A stretch of DNA of 61,815 nt. It comes from DATJFH01 sp035495815. GTDB lineage: Bacteria; Acidobacteriota; Terriglobia; Bryobacterales; Bryobacteraceae. Shown here in pieces: positions 8,457-17,302 of this stretch (position 1 is the stretch's first letter; each line of letters opens with the position of its first letter). A program made the position numbers and the translations under genes. Where the stretch lies: positions 1 to 61,815 of the forward strand of contig DATJFH010000245.1 in assembly GCA_035495815.1 (NCBI GenBank), read 5' to 3'. A model generated the notes under the pieces. The model had not been told where the DNA came from. It saw only the letters and a list, made by a program, of their open reading frames with translations, and made no database searches.

Positions 8457-9712
8457 AGCATCGCGTCGTCATCGTGGGAGGCGGTTTCGGCGGGCTCAGG
8501 GTCGCCCAAGGACTGGCCCGCGCTCCGGTCGAGGTGACCCTCGTAGATCGGCGTAACCACCATCTCTTTCAGCCCCTGCTCTATCAGGTTGCCACCGGGG
8601 GACTGTCTCCCGGCGAGATCGCCTCGCCTCTCCGCTATATCCTCAACAGGAACAAGAACACGCGCGTGCTCCTGGCCGAAGCCGTCGACATCGATGTCGA
8701 GGGCCGCAAATTAATCCTCGATTCCGGCGGCCTGCTGCCCTACGAGACTCTGGTTGTGGCCGCCGGAGCCGTGAATCATTACTTCGGCAAACCATGGGAT
8801 GCCGTCGCCCCCGGCCTCAAGTCGATCGAGGAGGCCACCGAGATTCGCAGCCGTGTCCTCGGCGCGTTCGAGCAGGCCGAGAAGGAGCCTGATCCCGAGA
8901 AGCGCGCCGCATGGCTGACGTTCACCATCATCGGCGGCGGACCCACCGGCGTCGAGCTCGCCGGCGCGCTCGGTGAGATCGCCAACGACACCCTCCGGCA
9001 CGATTTCCGCGTGATCAACCCGGCCGAGTCGCGGATCATTTTGCTCGAAGGGTCCGACCGCATCCTGGGCTCCTTTCCACCGGACCTCTCCGAGTCCGCC
9101 GAACGGCAGTTGATCCGCCTCGGCGTGCGCACCCGCACCAAGGTGCTGGCCACCGAGATCGACCCCGAGGGCGTCACCATCAAAGTGGACGGCAGCGTCC
9201 AACGGATTCCCTCGCGCACCGTGCTCTGGGCGGCGGGTGTGAAAGCGTCGCCCCTGGGCGCCCTTCTCGAGAAAAAGGCCGGCGCCACGCTCGACCGCGG
9301 CGGCCGCGCCATCGTCGGCCCGGACCTCAGCCTGCCCGGACATCCCGAGATCCTGGTGATCGGCGACATGGCCAGCTTCAGCCACCAGGGCGGTAAGCCC
9401 CTGCCCGGCGTTGCCCCGGTAGCCATGCAGCAGGGAACCTATGCCGCGAAGTTGATCGTGCGCCGCCTGCAAGGCCGGCCTGTCAAGCCGTTTCACTATT
9501 TCGACAAAGGCAACCTCGCGACCATCGGACGCAGAGCCGCCGTCGCCGACCTCGGACCCTTGCACTTCTCGGGTCTTTTCGCCTGGCTGGCCTGGCTCTT
9601 CGTCCATTTGATGTACCTGGTCGGCTTCCAGAACCGCCTTCTGGTGCTGATTGAATGGGTGTACGATTACATCACCCGCAATCGTGGAGCCAGATTGATC
9701 ACCGGGAAGTGA
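8453..9712 (+). CDS. ndh: Type II NADH dehydrogenase (NDH-2), FAD-dependent
   Basis: A 419-residue pyridine nucleotide-disulfide oxidoreductase family member. The FAD-binding fold opens with VIVGGGFGG at the N-terminus, the NAD(H) fold has TIIGGGPTGVELAGAL near residue 165, and the FAD-closing ATG-like region reads VIGDMASF. The segment NHHLFQPLLYQVATGGLSP is characteristic of NDH-2. A hydrophobic C-terminal stretch (GLFAWLAWLFVHLMYLVGF) should anchor it to the membrane. It would oxidise NADH and reduce quinone without pumping protons. Length fits the family (about 400-440). It is coupled by a 4-base overlap to the upstream protease gene. Confidence 0.9.
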   Translation: MKHRVVIVGGGFGGLRVAQGLARAPVEVTLVDRRNHHLFQPLLYQVATGGLSPGEIASPLRYILNRNKNTRVLLAEAVDIDVEGRKLILDSGGLLPYETLVVAAGAVNHYFGKPWDAVAPGLKSIEEATEIRSRVLGAFEQAEKEPDPEKRAAWLTFTIIGGGPTGVELAGALGEIANDTLRHDFRVINPAESRIILLEGSDRILGSFPPDLSESAERQLIRLGVRTRTKVLATEIDPEGVTIKVDGSVQRIPSRTVLWAAGVKASPLGALLEKKAGATLDRGGRAIVGPDLSLPGHPEILVIGDMASFSHQGGKPLPGVAPVAMQQGTYAAKLIVRRLQGRPVKPFHYFDKGNLATIGRRAAVADLGPLHFSGLFAWLAWLFVHLMYLVGFQNRLLVLIEWVYDYITRNRGARLITGK

Positions 9713-9723
9713 GGCGCGCATGA

Positions 9724-9729
9724 TACAAT
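9724..9729 (+). promoter_or_regulatory. Probable extended -10 element of the bicupin gene
   Basis: TG-A-TACAAT at 9721-9729 looks like an extended -10 element. Transcription would then start near 9736, which excludes the ATG at 9720 as the start of the next gene and favours the GTG at 9765. Confidence 0.4.
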
Positions 9730-9764
9730 GCGCCTTGCTTTCGAAGACCTGCGGTTCATCTCCC

Positions 9765-10688
9765 GTGAAGACCCTCGCCGCTGCCGCCCTGACGATCTGC
9801 GCGCTTGCTTCCGGCGCTTACGGGCAGCGCGGCGGCGACACCCTGTGGGCGCCCAAGTATCCTCCCACCCGCTACCTGCCGCCCCATAAACCGATTACCA
9901 AAATCGCCGATCTGCTGGCCAGACACAAGAACGAAAAAGCCTGGCGCGAGCAGGTCGTCCGGGACGATCACATCTGGGCCGACTACATCCAGTCTCCCCC
10001 CGGCAGCAAGGTCTCGAAGCGCCTCCATCCCGATACACGCGAATGGTGGATCGTCATGGATGGCCAGATCCGCTTCGAAATCGAGGGCCGTGAGCCGTTC
10101 GTCGCCGCAAAGGGCGCAATGGTTCAGGTCCCGATGCAGACCATCTACAGCATGGAGACCGTCGGAGAGAAACCCGCCCTGCGCTTCGAATGCAACATCG
10201 CCGGGGCCAAGACCATGCATCCCGAGGACGTCCAGCCCCCCAAGGCGCCGGGCTTCGACTGGATGCGGGTGCGGATGACCCGCACGCCCGGCGTCTATGA
10301 CAAAGGCAACAAGCCCGTCGTTACCTATGATGAGCTGGCCAGGGACTTCGAAGCCCGCGGACCGTCGCCTTTCTACCGCGTGGTGCTGGACGATCGTGCC
10401 GTGGCCAACTTCATTTACGGCCACGAGTCCCAGCTTCCGCCGGTCAATCAAAAGGATAAAGGCCACTACCATCCCGAATGCGCCGAATTCTGGCTCATCC
10501 TGTCCGGCAAGATCCGCTATCCGATCGAGGGTCAGGGCGTGATCATCGCCAACCCCGGCGACGTGGTCTACGTGCCTCCGTTCACCTTCCACGCTCCGCG
10601 TTGGTTCGGTCCCGGCGCCTCCTGCCGCCTCGCCATGAACGGTTACGCCAACATCGCGCACCTGTACGAGTCGTCGAAGCCGCACTGA
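9765..10688 (+). CDS. Exported bicupin protein
   Basis: A 307-residue protein from the GTG at 9765, which opens a signal peptide (VKTLAAAALTICALASGAYGQ). An ATG at 9720 is in frame but appears to sit inside the promoter. Two cupin barrels are visible: one around SKRLHPDTREWWIVMDGQI and a second around GHYHPECAEFWLILSGKI with VVYVPPFTFHAPRWFG. The second retains the HxH...E and late His of the metal-binding cupin motifs; the first keeps only one His. It may bind or turn over a small ligand outside the cytoplasm; the ligand is unknown. It is convergent with the FMN reductase gene. Confidence 0.75.
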   Translation: MKTLAAAALTICALASGAYGQRGGDTLWAPKYPPTRYLPPHKPITKIADLLARHKNEKAWREQVVRDDHIWADYIQSPPGSKVSKRLHPDTREWWIVMDGQIRFEIEGREPFVAAKGAMVQVPMQTIYSMETVGEKPALRFECNIAGAKTMHPEDVQPPKAPGFDWMRVRMTRTPGVYDKGNKPVVTYDELARDFEARGPSPFYRVVLDDRAVANFIYGHESQLPPVNQKDKGHYHPECAEFWLILSGKIRYPIEGQGVIIANPGDVVYVPPFTFHAPRWFGPGASCRLAMNGYANIAHLYESSKPH

Positions 10689-10708
10689 CCGTGGGGCGCC
10701 GGTCGGCC

Positions 10709-11326
10709 CTACCCGCCTGGATTGGCCTGCGCCTGCTGCCAGTTCTTCACGAACTCCAGCGCGTTTTCGCACTTGTGCAGCCGCGCGAACCGGGCCACCT
10801 GCCTCCCCACCTGCTTCAGACGCTCCTCCAGTTGAGGATCGGTGATGGACCCGTCATCGGCGAAAACCTTCCACGCCTCCGGTACCGACGCCTGTTCCGG
10901 AATCACCCAGGCATGCAGCGCCCGGCCGATGTTCCTCAGGCTGTTCATCGCGTCGAACGCGCCCATACGGCCGCCCGATACCCCTACCAGTCCGATCATC
11001 TTGCCCTCGAACTCTTCAAACCCCATCAGGTCGAGGGCGTTCTTGATCACCCCGCTGAAGCTGCCGTGATATTCCGGAGTGCCGACGATCACGCCGTCCG
11101 CCTGCCCGACATCCTTGCGCAGCCGGAAAACGTCTTCCGGATACCCGGTTTCGTCCTTGCCGTTCCGGAAGATCAGCTGATAATTCCGCAGGTCGATCAG
11201 GTTCGTGTCGGCCCCTGCTTCGGCGGCGCCCGCCAGGGCGCATTCCACCGCGCGCCGCGTGTAGCTTCCCGCCCGCAGGCTCCCGCAAATGCCGGCAATG
11301 TGAGTGACGGGTTCTTTTTCGCTCAT
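10709..11326 (-). CDS. NADPH-dependent FMN reductase family protein
   Basis: A 205-residue flavodoxin-fold protein. GICGSLRAGSYTRR at the N-terminus is the FMN phosphate-binding loop, and GTPEYHGSFSGVIKNALD is the second flavin contact typical of the family (azoreductase/chromate reductase relatives). The ATG at 11326 is chosen because it directly precedes the first strand; the reading frame stays open upstream through the antisense shadow of the DUF1501 gene, which is not coding. It lies 11 bases after the DUF1501 gene and is the last gene of a minus-strand operon, so it may reduce a flavin or quinone connected with that operon. Substrate unknown. Confidence 0.85.
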   Translation of the reverse strand: MSEKEPVTHIAGICGSLRAGSYTRRAVECALAGAAEAGADTNLIDLRNYQLIFRNGKDETGYPEDVFRLRKDVGQADGVIVGTPEYHGSFSGVIKNALDLMGFEEFEGKMIGLVGVSGGRMGAFDAMNSLRNIGRALHAWVIPEQASVPEAWKVFADDGSITDPQLEERLKQVGRQVARFARLHKCENALEFVKNWQQAQANPGG

Positions 11327-11337
11327 CGACAGCGACT

Positions 11338-12777
11338 CTAGCCTCTGCGCAGACGATTTGCCAGGTCCGTGCTTCCCTCCACGTCCGTCAGACGAAAATC
11401 GCGGCCCTGAAATGGAAACGTCAACTTCGTGTGATCGAGACCCATCAGCGCCAGCATGCTGGCGTGCAGATCGTGCACGTGCACCGGATACTCGGCCGCC
11501 CGCAGGCCGATCTCGTCGGTCGAGCCGATCACCTGGCCGCCCTTCACGCCGCCGCCAGCCATCCAGATCGTGAAGCCGTATGGATTGTGATCCCGGCCCT
11601 TGTTGTCGCCGGCCCCGTTGGCGTTGCCGTCCGATGTCGGCGTGCGCCCGAACTCGCCGCCCCATACCACCAGAGTGCTCTCCAGCAGACCGCGCGATTT
11701 CAGATCCGCCAGCAGGCCGGCGATCGGATGGTCCACCTTGCCCGCGATCGTCACGTGGTTGCGATCGCACTGCGCATGCCCGTCCCAGTCGCCCCCGCCC
11801 GTCGTGCTCCCCGACCACAACTGCACGAACCGCACCCCGCGCTCCACCATCCGCCGCGCCAGCAGGCATTTGCCGCCGAATTCCGCCGTGCGCGGCTCGT
11901 CGATCCCGTACAAAGCCCTGGTCGCGGCCGTTTCTTTGGAAAGATCCGTCAGCTCCGGAGCCGCCATCTGCAGGCGAAACGCCAGCTCGTAAGAGGCGAT
12001 CCGGGCGGAAAGATCCGAATCGTCCTCCCGCGTCGAGAGATGCTTCTCGTTGTACCACTTGAGTAACTCCAGCATCTCGCGCTGCTCGCCGTCCTTCATC
12101 CCGGCCGGCGGACGCGCGTTCAGAATCGGCGCCGAGCCGTTGCGAAACACAGTGCCCTGGTACATGGCGGGCAGAAAGCCCGCGCTGTAAACCGGCGGGC
12201 CGGATTTGATGCCGCCTTCGAGCATCACCACGAACGCGGGCAGGCTGTCGCTCTCGCTGCCCAGCCCGTAGACGACCCACGAGCCGAAGCTCGGCCGTCC
12301 CAGGCGCGGCCAGCCGTTATTCAGCCAGTTCAGCGCCGCCGTGTGCGTGAATCCATCGTGATTGCAGGACCGGATCACGGCCAGCTCGTCCGCATGCCGC
12401 GCCAGGTTCGGGAACAGGTCCGAAATCTCGACCCCCGCCCGCCCGTACTTCTTGAAGGTCCGCCGCGAGGCCAGCAGCGGCACTTCCTTGAATTTCGAAA
12501 ACTGCAGCTGTACCGTGCCGAAGCTCTCCGGCACGGGCCGCCCCTCGAGTTTCTCCAGCAGCGGTTTCGGATCGAACGTGTCCAGATGGCTGGGACCGCC
12601 ATGCATGAACAGGAAGATCACGCTCTTCGCCGTAGCCGGCAGCGGCGGCGCTTTCGCCGCCAGCGGATTCGATACCGTGGCCGGCTGCGCGCTCCGGCCT
12701 CCCAGAAGATACGACAGCGCCAGCCCGCCGAAGCCCAGGCCGGAGCGCTCCAGAAATCGACGCCGGTCAATCGACAT
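11338..12777 (-). CDS. DUF1501 family protein with Tat signal
   Basis: A 479-residue protein of the DUF1501 group, which belongs to the alkaline phosphatase/sulfatase-like superfamily. It opens with MSIDRRRFLERSG, a twin-arginine export signal. Family landmarks are FLFMHGGPSHLDTFDPKP near residue 60 and GGEFGRTP with DHNPYGFTIWMAGGGVKGG in the C-terminal half. The ATG at 12777 is preferred to an in-frame TTG at 12783. It overlaps the upstream DUF1549 gene by 11 bases, the standard pairing in Planctomycetes and Acidobacteria, where the two are thought to act together on an extracellular, perhaps sulfated or otherwise complex, substrate. No activity is established. Confidence 0.85.
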   Translation of the reverse strand: MSIDRRRFLERSGLGFGGLALSYLLGGRSAQPATVSNPLAAKAPPLPATAKSVIFLFMHGGPSHLDTFDPKPLLEKLEGRPVPESFGTVQLQFSKFKEVPLLASRRTFKKYGRAGVEISDLFPNLARHADELAVIRSCNHDGFTHTAALNWLNNGWPRLGRPSFGSWVVYGLGSESDSLPAFVVMLEGGIKSGPPVYSAGFLPAMYQGTVFRNGSAPILNARPPAGMKDGEQREMLELLKWYNEKHLSTREDDSDLSARIASYELAFRLQMAAPELTDLSKETAATRALYGIDEPRTAEFGGKCLLARRMVERGVRFVQLWSGSTTGGGDWDGHAQCDRNHVTIAGKVDHPIAGLLADLKSRGLLESTLVVWGGEFGRTPTSDGNANGAGDNKGRDHNPYGFTIWMAGGGVKGGQVIGSTDEIGLRAAEYPVHVHDLHASMLALMGLDHTKLTFPFQGRDFRLTDVEGSTDLANRLRRG

Positions 12778-15112
12778 AGACAAACTCGCTCATGTTGAAC
12801 CACAGCAGGCACAGGCGCTCCAGCGGATTTCCATCCAGGAACCCCAGCGCCTTCGCCCGTTCTTCAGCCGACGGCGCCCGCCCGAACGCCGCCCTCCACC
12901 CACCCTCGACCCAGGCCTCACGCGACTCGCCCGACTTCGACCGCAGACGCGCCGCAAACTTCCCCGCCTGTTCCGTCATGAACTGGCTGTTCATCAGCGC
13001 CAGCGCCTGCGGGGCGACCGTCGACGACTCCCGGCGCGCGCAGCTTGCCGACGAGTCCGGCGCGTCGAATGTCTCCAGCATCGGCAGCCGGAAGGAGCGC
13101 TTCACGTACAGATACACGCTCCGCCGCGTAAATTCAGCCGGATCGCTCGCCACCGGCCATTGCGTCAGATCGCGCATCCCCTCCTGCTCCTCGCGCGTGA
13201 GCGGCGTCGCGATGGGCGGTCCGCCGGCCTTCAGGTTCAGCGTCCCCGCGGTGGACAGCACCGCGTCGCGCAACGCTTCCGCCTCCAGACGCCGCCGGTT
13301 CATGCGCCACAGGTAGCGGTTGCCCGCGTCGACCGCGGCGTTCGCCTTGTCCGGCGCGCTCGAGAGCCGGTATGCGCTCGACTGCATGATCAGCCGGTGC
13401 ATCGCCTTCACGCTCCACCCGCTGTCGATGAACTTCGCCGCCAGCCAGTCGAGCAGCTCCGGATGCGTCGGACGGTCGCCCTGCCGTCCGAAATCGTTCG
13501 GTGTCCCCACCAGGCCCTGCCCGAAATGGCCCTGCCAGATGCGATTCACCATCACCCTCGCCAGCAGCGCCTTGCCCTCGGAAGTCATCCACAGCGCCAG
13601 CGCTTTGCGCCGCTGCGGCACGAACGGCCGCTCGGCGGGTTCGGAAATCGTCCCGCCCCCCAGCGCCGACAAAAAGCCCGGCTCCACCTTGGGGCCTTTC
13701 TGTTTGAAATCGCCACGAACCAGGATATGCGTATCTGGGACCTGCTCGCTGTGCACCAGCACGTTGGCCGTCGCATAGCGCTGAGGCGCCTTGACGTACG
13801 CGTCGCCGATCTGCCGCAGCAGGGTTTCGCGCTCGTCCCGTTCGGCTGGCGTATAGGCGTCCTCGAGCTTCGCTCTCTTGGCCGCCCCGCTCCGCTTGCG
13901 GACGGCGGCGTCCATCCGGCTCAGCTTCTCCTTGAGCTGATCGGCGATCACCAGCCGGGTCACGTAGCGCGTGTATTCATAGATTCCCATCTGGCTGACG
14001 ATCGGGATCTCGCGATCCTCGCTGCCCGCGAAAATCGCCGCCGTCCGGTAGTAATCCGCCTGGCTGATGGCGTCGAATTTGTGATCGTGGCAGCGCGCGC
14101 AGCCGAGCGTCAGGCCCAGAAACGCGGACCCGGTCGTATCCACCGCGTCCGCCTGCCACTCCGCGCGGAACTGGTCGCCGAAGAACGTGTACTCGGCCGC
14201 CAGCGCCCCGATCGTGTAGAGCCCCGTGCCGATGCGCTTCGACAGATTGATCTGCTTCTGTTTCGGCAGATCGTAGCTCCCGTCGAGGTCCAGATTGTCC
14301 GGCCATAGCTCGTCGGCGGCGATCTGCTCCTGAACGAACTGGTCGTAGGGCTTGTCCGCGTTGAACGCCTCGATGACGTAGTCCCGGTAGCGCCACGCAT
14401 TCATGAAGTAGACGTCCGTCTCGAAGCCGCCCGTATCGGCGTACCGCACCACGTCCAGCCAGTGCCGTCCCCATCGCTCTCCGTAGCGCGGAGAAGCGAG
14501 CAGCCGGTCGATCAGCTTCTCGTAAGCGTCGGGCGCGGAATCGTTGACGAACTGCTCCACCTCTTCGGGGGACGGCGGCAGCCCGTGCAGGTCGAAAAAC
14601 GCCCGGCGTATCAGCGCCTGCCGCGGCGCGGCGGCCACCGGCCGCAACTGTTTCTCTTCGAGCTTCGCCAGGACGAAGGCGTCGATCGGATTGCGCGCCC
14701 ATTCCGTGTTCCTGACCGCGGGTGGCGCCGTGCCGCGCAGCCCGCGAAACGCCCACCAGGACGCTTCCGGCGTCCCTGCGCGAGCGGACTCCCACGGGGC
14801 TCCCGCCTCGATCCAGGAACGCAGCCGCGCTACCTCCTCCGGCGCCAGGCTCTGCTTCCCGGGAGGCATCTTCAGCTCGCCCTGCCGCGCGACCGCACGG
14901 TAGACCAGGCTCTCCTCGGGCTTGCCGGGGACTACCGCCGGTCCGCGTTTGCCGCCCTTGAGGAGCGTATCGCGCTGGCGCAAATCGAGCCCGGACATCT
15001 GCCCCGCGCCGTGGCAGGACACGCAGTGCTTCTCGAATATCGCTTGCGCCGGAGCGCCGCTCTGGCCGAAAGCCGCCAGCGTGCAGCCGCACAGGAGCGC
15101 AACGTAGCGCAT
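12767..15112 (-). CDS. Planctomycete-type cytochrome c/DUF1549/DUF1553 (PSD1) protein
   Basis: A 781-residue exported protein. The ATG at 15112 gives a short signal peptide (MRYVALLCGCTLAAFGQ); an upstream in-frame TTG at 15181 would bury it. C30-V-S-C33-H34 is a haem c motif within a planctomycete cytochrome domain (RQRDTLLKGGKRGPAVVPG follows). DUF1549 covers about 125-340 (RNPIDAFVLAKLEE; CARCHDHKFD adds a second CxxCH) and DUF1553 about 500-760 (VMVNRIWQGHFG). DUF1549/DUF1553 proteins are almost always next to DUF1501 genes, as here. It probably acts in the periplasm in an oxidative or electron-transfer step on a carbon polymer; this is inference. Confidence 0.88.
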   Translation of the reverse strand: MRYVALLCGCTLAAFGQSGAPAQAIFEKHCVSCHGAGQMSGLDLRQRDTLLKGGKRGPAVVPGKPEESLVYRAVARQGELKMPPGKQSLAPEEVARLRSWIEAGAPWESARAGTPEASWWAFRGLRGTAPPAVRNTEWARNPIDAFVLAKLEEKQLRPVAAAPRQALIRRAFFDLHGLPPSPEEVEQFVNDSAPDAYEKLIDRLLASPRYGERWGRHWLDVVRYADTGGFETDVYFMNAWRYRDYVIEAFNADKPYDQFVQEQIAADELWPDNLDLDGSYDLPKQKQINLSKRIGTGLYTIGALAAEYTFFGDQFRAEWQADAVDTTGSAFLGLTLGCARCHDHKFDAISQADYYRTAAIFAGSEDREIPIVSQMGIYEYTRYVTRLVIADQLKEKLSRMDAAVRKRSGAAKRAKLEDAYTPAERDERETLLRQIGDAYVKAPQRYATANVLVHSEQVPDTHILVRGDFKQKGPKVEPGFLSALGGGTISEPAERPFVPQRRKALALWMTSEGKALLARVMVNRIWQGHFGQGLVGTPNDFGRQGDRPTHPELLDWLAAKFIDSGWSVKAMHRLIMQSSAYRLSSAPDKANAAVDAGNRYLWRMNRRRLEAEALRDAVLSTAGTLNLKAGGPPIATPLTREEQEGMRDLTQWPVASDPAEFTRRSVYLYVKRSFRLPMLETFDAPDSSASCARRESSTVAPQALALMNSQFMTEQAGKFAARLRSKSGESREAWVEGGWRAAFGRAPSAEERAKALGFLDGNPLERLCLLWFNMSEFVYVD

Positions 15113-15245
15113 GTGAATAGGATACTGCACTTTACCCGCCTCGGCCCCGCAGTCGGCGCGCTCGATCGTCCTCACCTCCAAAGTGTTTTTCTTTTACCGG
15201 TTTGCAGCGGACTCGAAACAGCCCGGTGATGTAAAATAAGAGGGC

Positions 15246-15252
15246 AAGGAGG
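15246..15252 (+). promoter_or_regulatory. Strong ribosome binding site that fixes a TTG start
   Basis: AAGGAGG ends 5 bases before the TTG at 15258. This near-perfect anti-16S match makes the TTG the start of the DUF1549/DUF1553 gene. The rest of the 145-base divergent gap shows only weak promoter elements (TAAAAT at 15232 on the plus strand, TATCCT at 15119-15124 on the minus strand). Confidence 0.7.
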
Positions 15253-15257
15253 CCGCG

Positions 15258-17249
15258 TTGCGCCTGAAGGCACTTGGGCTTGGGATCCCCGTCGTATCGT
15301 TGTTGATTGCGTCCGGCGCGGTCGCCCCGCTCGGCAAATACACTCCGGTGGAACGCCGCCACTGGGCTTTCGTCCCGCGCGCCCGCCCTGAGGTCCCGAA
15401 ATTCTCCGACCCCGCCGGCCGCGCCTGGGTGCGGAATCCGGTCGATGCCTTTATCCTCGCCCGCCTCCGGAAGGAAAATCTCGCGCCCTCCCCCGAAGCG
15501 GATCGCGCGACCCTCATCCGGCGGCTCTCTTTCGATCTGACCGGTCTGCCCCCCACCCCCGCTGAGGTGGCCGCTTTCACCGCCGCCAAATCGCCGGACG
15601 CCTACTCCAAGCTCGTGGAAAAGCTTCTCGACAGCCCCCACTATGGCGAGCGCTGGGGCCAGCACTGGCTGGACGTGGTCCGGTTCGCCGAAACCGACGG
15701 GTTCGAGTACGATACGCACCGCCGGGACGCCTGGCGCTACCGCGACTACGTCATTCGCGCCTTTCAGAACGACAAGCCCTACGACCGTTTCCTCACCGAG
15801 CAGCTTGCCGGCGATGAAATCGGCCCCAAGGAAGACGAGACCCTCATCGCCGCCGGCTTCAACCGCCTGGGTCCGCTACGGAAAAACGCCGGCAATCAGG
15901 AAGTGGCCAGCAGCCGTAACGAAGTCCTGACGGAGATGACCAATGTGATCGGGTCGGCCCTCCTCGGCGTGACCCTCGGCTGCGCCCGCTGCCACGATCA
16001 TAAATTCGATCCCATCCGCCAGAGCGATTATTACCGCATCCAGGCCTATTTCGCCGCCGCCCAACAGAACGACGTCTCCCGCGCCACCCCCGAAGAGGTG
16101 GCTGCCTGGAAAGCGAAGACCGAGCCCATCGAGGCGGAGTTGAAGAAACTCAAAGCCTCCATGCGCGGCAAAACGCCCGACGAAAAGGAAGCCATCAGCA
16201 AGCGCATGGAAGAGCTCCAGGAGAAGATGCCGGAGCCCCTGCCCGCCGTCTATTCGATGTCCGACGACATGGCGAACAAGTCGCCCATCCACCTGCTCGC
16301 CCGCGGCGATTACCAGAATAAGGGCGACTCGGTCGGCATGCGCCCCCTCGGGGTCTTGCTTCCGGACGGCGCTCCCGAGCTTCCCCCGGACGTCAAACAG
16401 CCCCGCGCCGAGCTGGCCGGATGGATCACCGATCCTGACAATCCGCTCACTGCCCGGGTCATGGTCAATCGCATCTGGCACTATCATTTCGGACGCGGCA
16501 TCGTGGCCACGCCCAACGATTTCGGCCGCATGGGCGTGCGCCCCTCCCATCCCGAGCTGCTCGACTACCTGGCCAACGAGTTCGTAGCCGGAGGTTTCAG
16601 CGTCAAGAAGATCCACAGGCTGATCGTGAACAGCAGCGCCTACCGTCAGTCTTCGAGCTCCGCGAATACCGCCGCCGCCGAAAAGGACCCGGAGAACCGC
16701 CTGCTTTGGAAGTTCACCCGCAGGCGCCTCGAAGCCGAAGAAATTCGCGACGCCATGCTGGCTGTATCGGGACGGCTCAATCCCAAGGAAGGGGGGCCGA
16801 GCGTCATCGTTCCGATCGACAAGAGCCTGGTCGGAGCGCTCTACAAGCCCTCGCAGTGGGCCGTGACGCCGGATCCCAAGGAACATGACCGCCGGAGCGT
16901 GTATCTCATCGCCAAACGCAATCTGCGACTCCCGTTCATGGAAGTGTTCGACGCCCCGGACACGCTGGTAAGCTGCCCGCGCCGTGAATCCAGTACCCAC
17001 GCTCCGCAGGCGCTCGAGCTGCTGAACGGCGTCCTCGCGAATCAGCAGGCCGAGGCGCTCGCCGCCAGATTGGCCGCCGAAGCCGGCCCCGATCCGCGCA
17101 AGCAGGTGGACCTGGCGTACCGGCTGCTGGCCGGCCGCCCCCCCGGGCCGAAAGAGTTGCAGCAGTCCGTCGCCTTCCTGAAAACCCAGTCGCTGCGGGA
17201 GTTTGCCCTGGCGATGCTGAACCTGAATGCGTTTCTTTACGTGAACTGA
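15258..17249 (+). CDS. DUF1549/DUF1553 domain protein without a cytochrome domain
   Basis: A 663-residue protein starting at TTG. A signal peptide-like stretch (LKALGLGIPVVSLLIASGAVA) comes first; DUF1549 follows from about residue 55 (RNPVDAFILARLRKENL, then CARCHDHKFDPI, which includes a CxxCH) and DUF1553 from about 390 (VMVNRIWHYHFGRGIVATPNDFG). Between them lies a charged, probably coiled-coil stretch near 300-330. It is a paralogue of the gene on the opposite strand but lacks its N-terminal planctomycete cytochrome domain. Its stop overlaps an ATG at 17249 in the next frame, so it is probably coupled to the DUF1501 gene. Confidence 0.88.
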   Translation: MRLKALGLGIPVVSLLIASGAVAPLGKYTPVERRHWAFVPRARPEVPKFSDPAGRAWVRNPVDAFILARLRKENLAPSPEADRATLIRRLSFDLTGLPPTPAEVAAFTAAKSPDAYSKLVEKLLDSPHYGERWGQHWLDVVRFAETDGFEYDTHRRDAWRYRDYVIRAFQNDKPYDRFLTEQLAGDEIGPKEDETLIAAGFNRLGPLRKNAGNQEVASSRNEVLTEMTNVIGSALLGVTLGCARCHDHKFDPIRQSDYYRIQAYFAAAQQNDVSRATPEEVAAWKAKTEPIEAELKKLKASMRGKTPDEKEAISKRMEELQEKMPEPLPAVYSMSDDMANKSPIHLLARGDYQNKGDSVGMRPLGVLLPDGAPELPPDVKQPRAELAGWITDPDNPLTARVMVNRIWHYHFGRGIVATPNDFGRMGVRPSHPELLDYLANEFVAGGFSVKKIHRLIVNSSAYRQSSSSANTAAAEKDPENRLLWKFTRRRLEAEEIRDAMLAVSGRLNPKEGGPSVIVPIDKSLVGALYKPSQWAVTPDPKEHDRRSVYLIAKRNLRLPFMEVFDAPDTLVSCPRRESSTHAPQALELLNGVLANQQAEALAARLAAEAGPDPRKQVDLAYRLLAGRPPGPKELQQSVAFLKTQSLREFALAMLNLNAFLYVN

Positions 17250-17302
17250 TGATTCGATCGATATTCTCCGGACCGGCCAGGCAAAGCCGGATGGTAAATC
17301 GC

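Noticed and set aside
10709..12280. A 523-residue minus-strand frame that looked like a fusion to the FMN reductase
   Set aside because: Only the last 205 residues form a real protein; the rest is the shifted frame of the DUF1501 gene.
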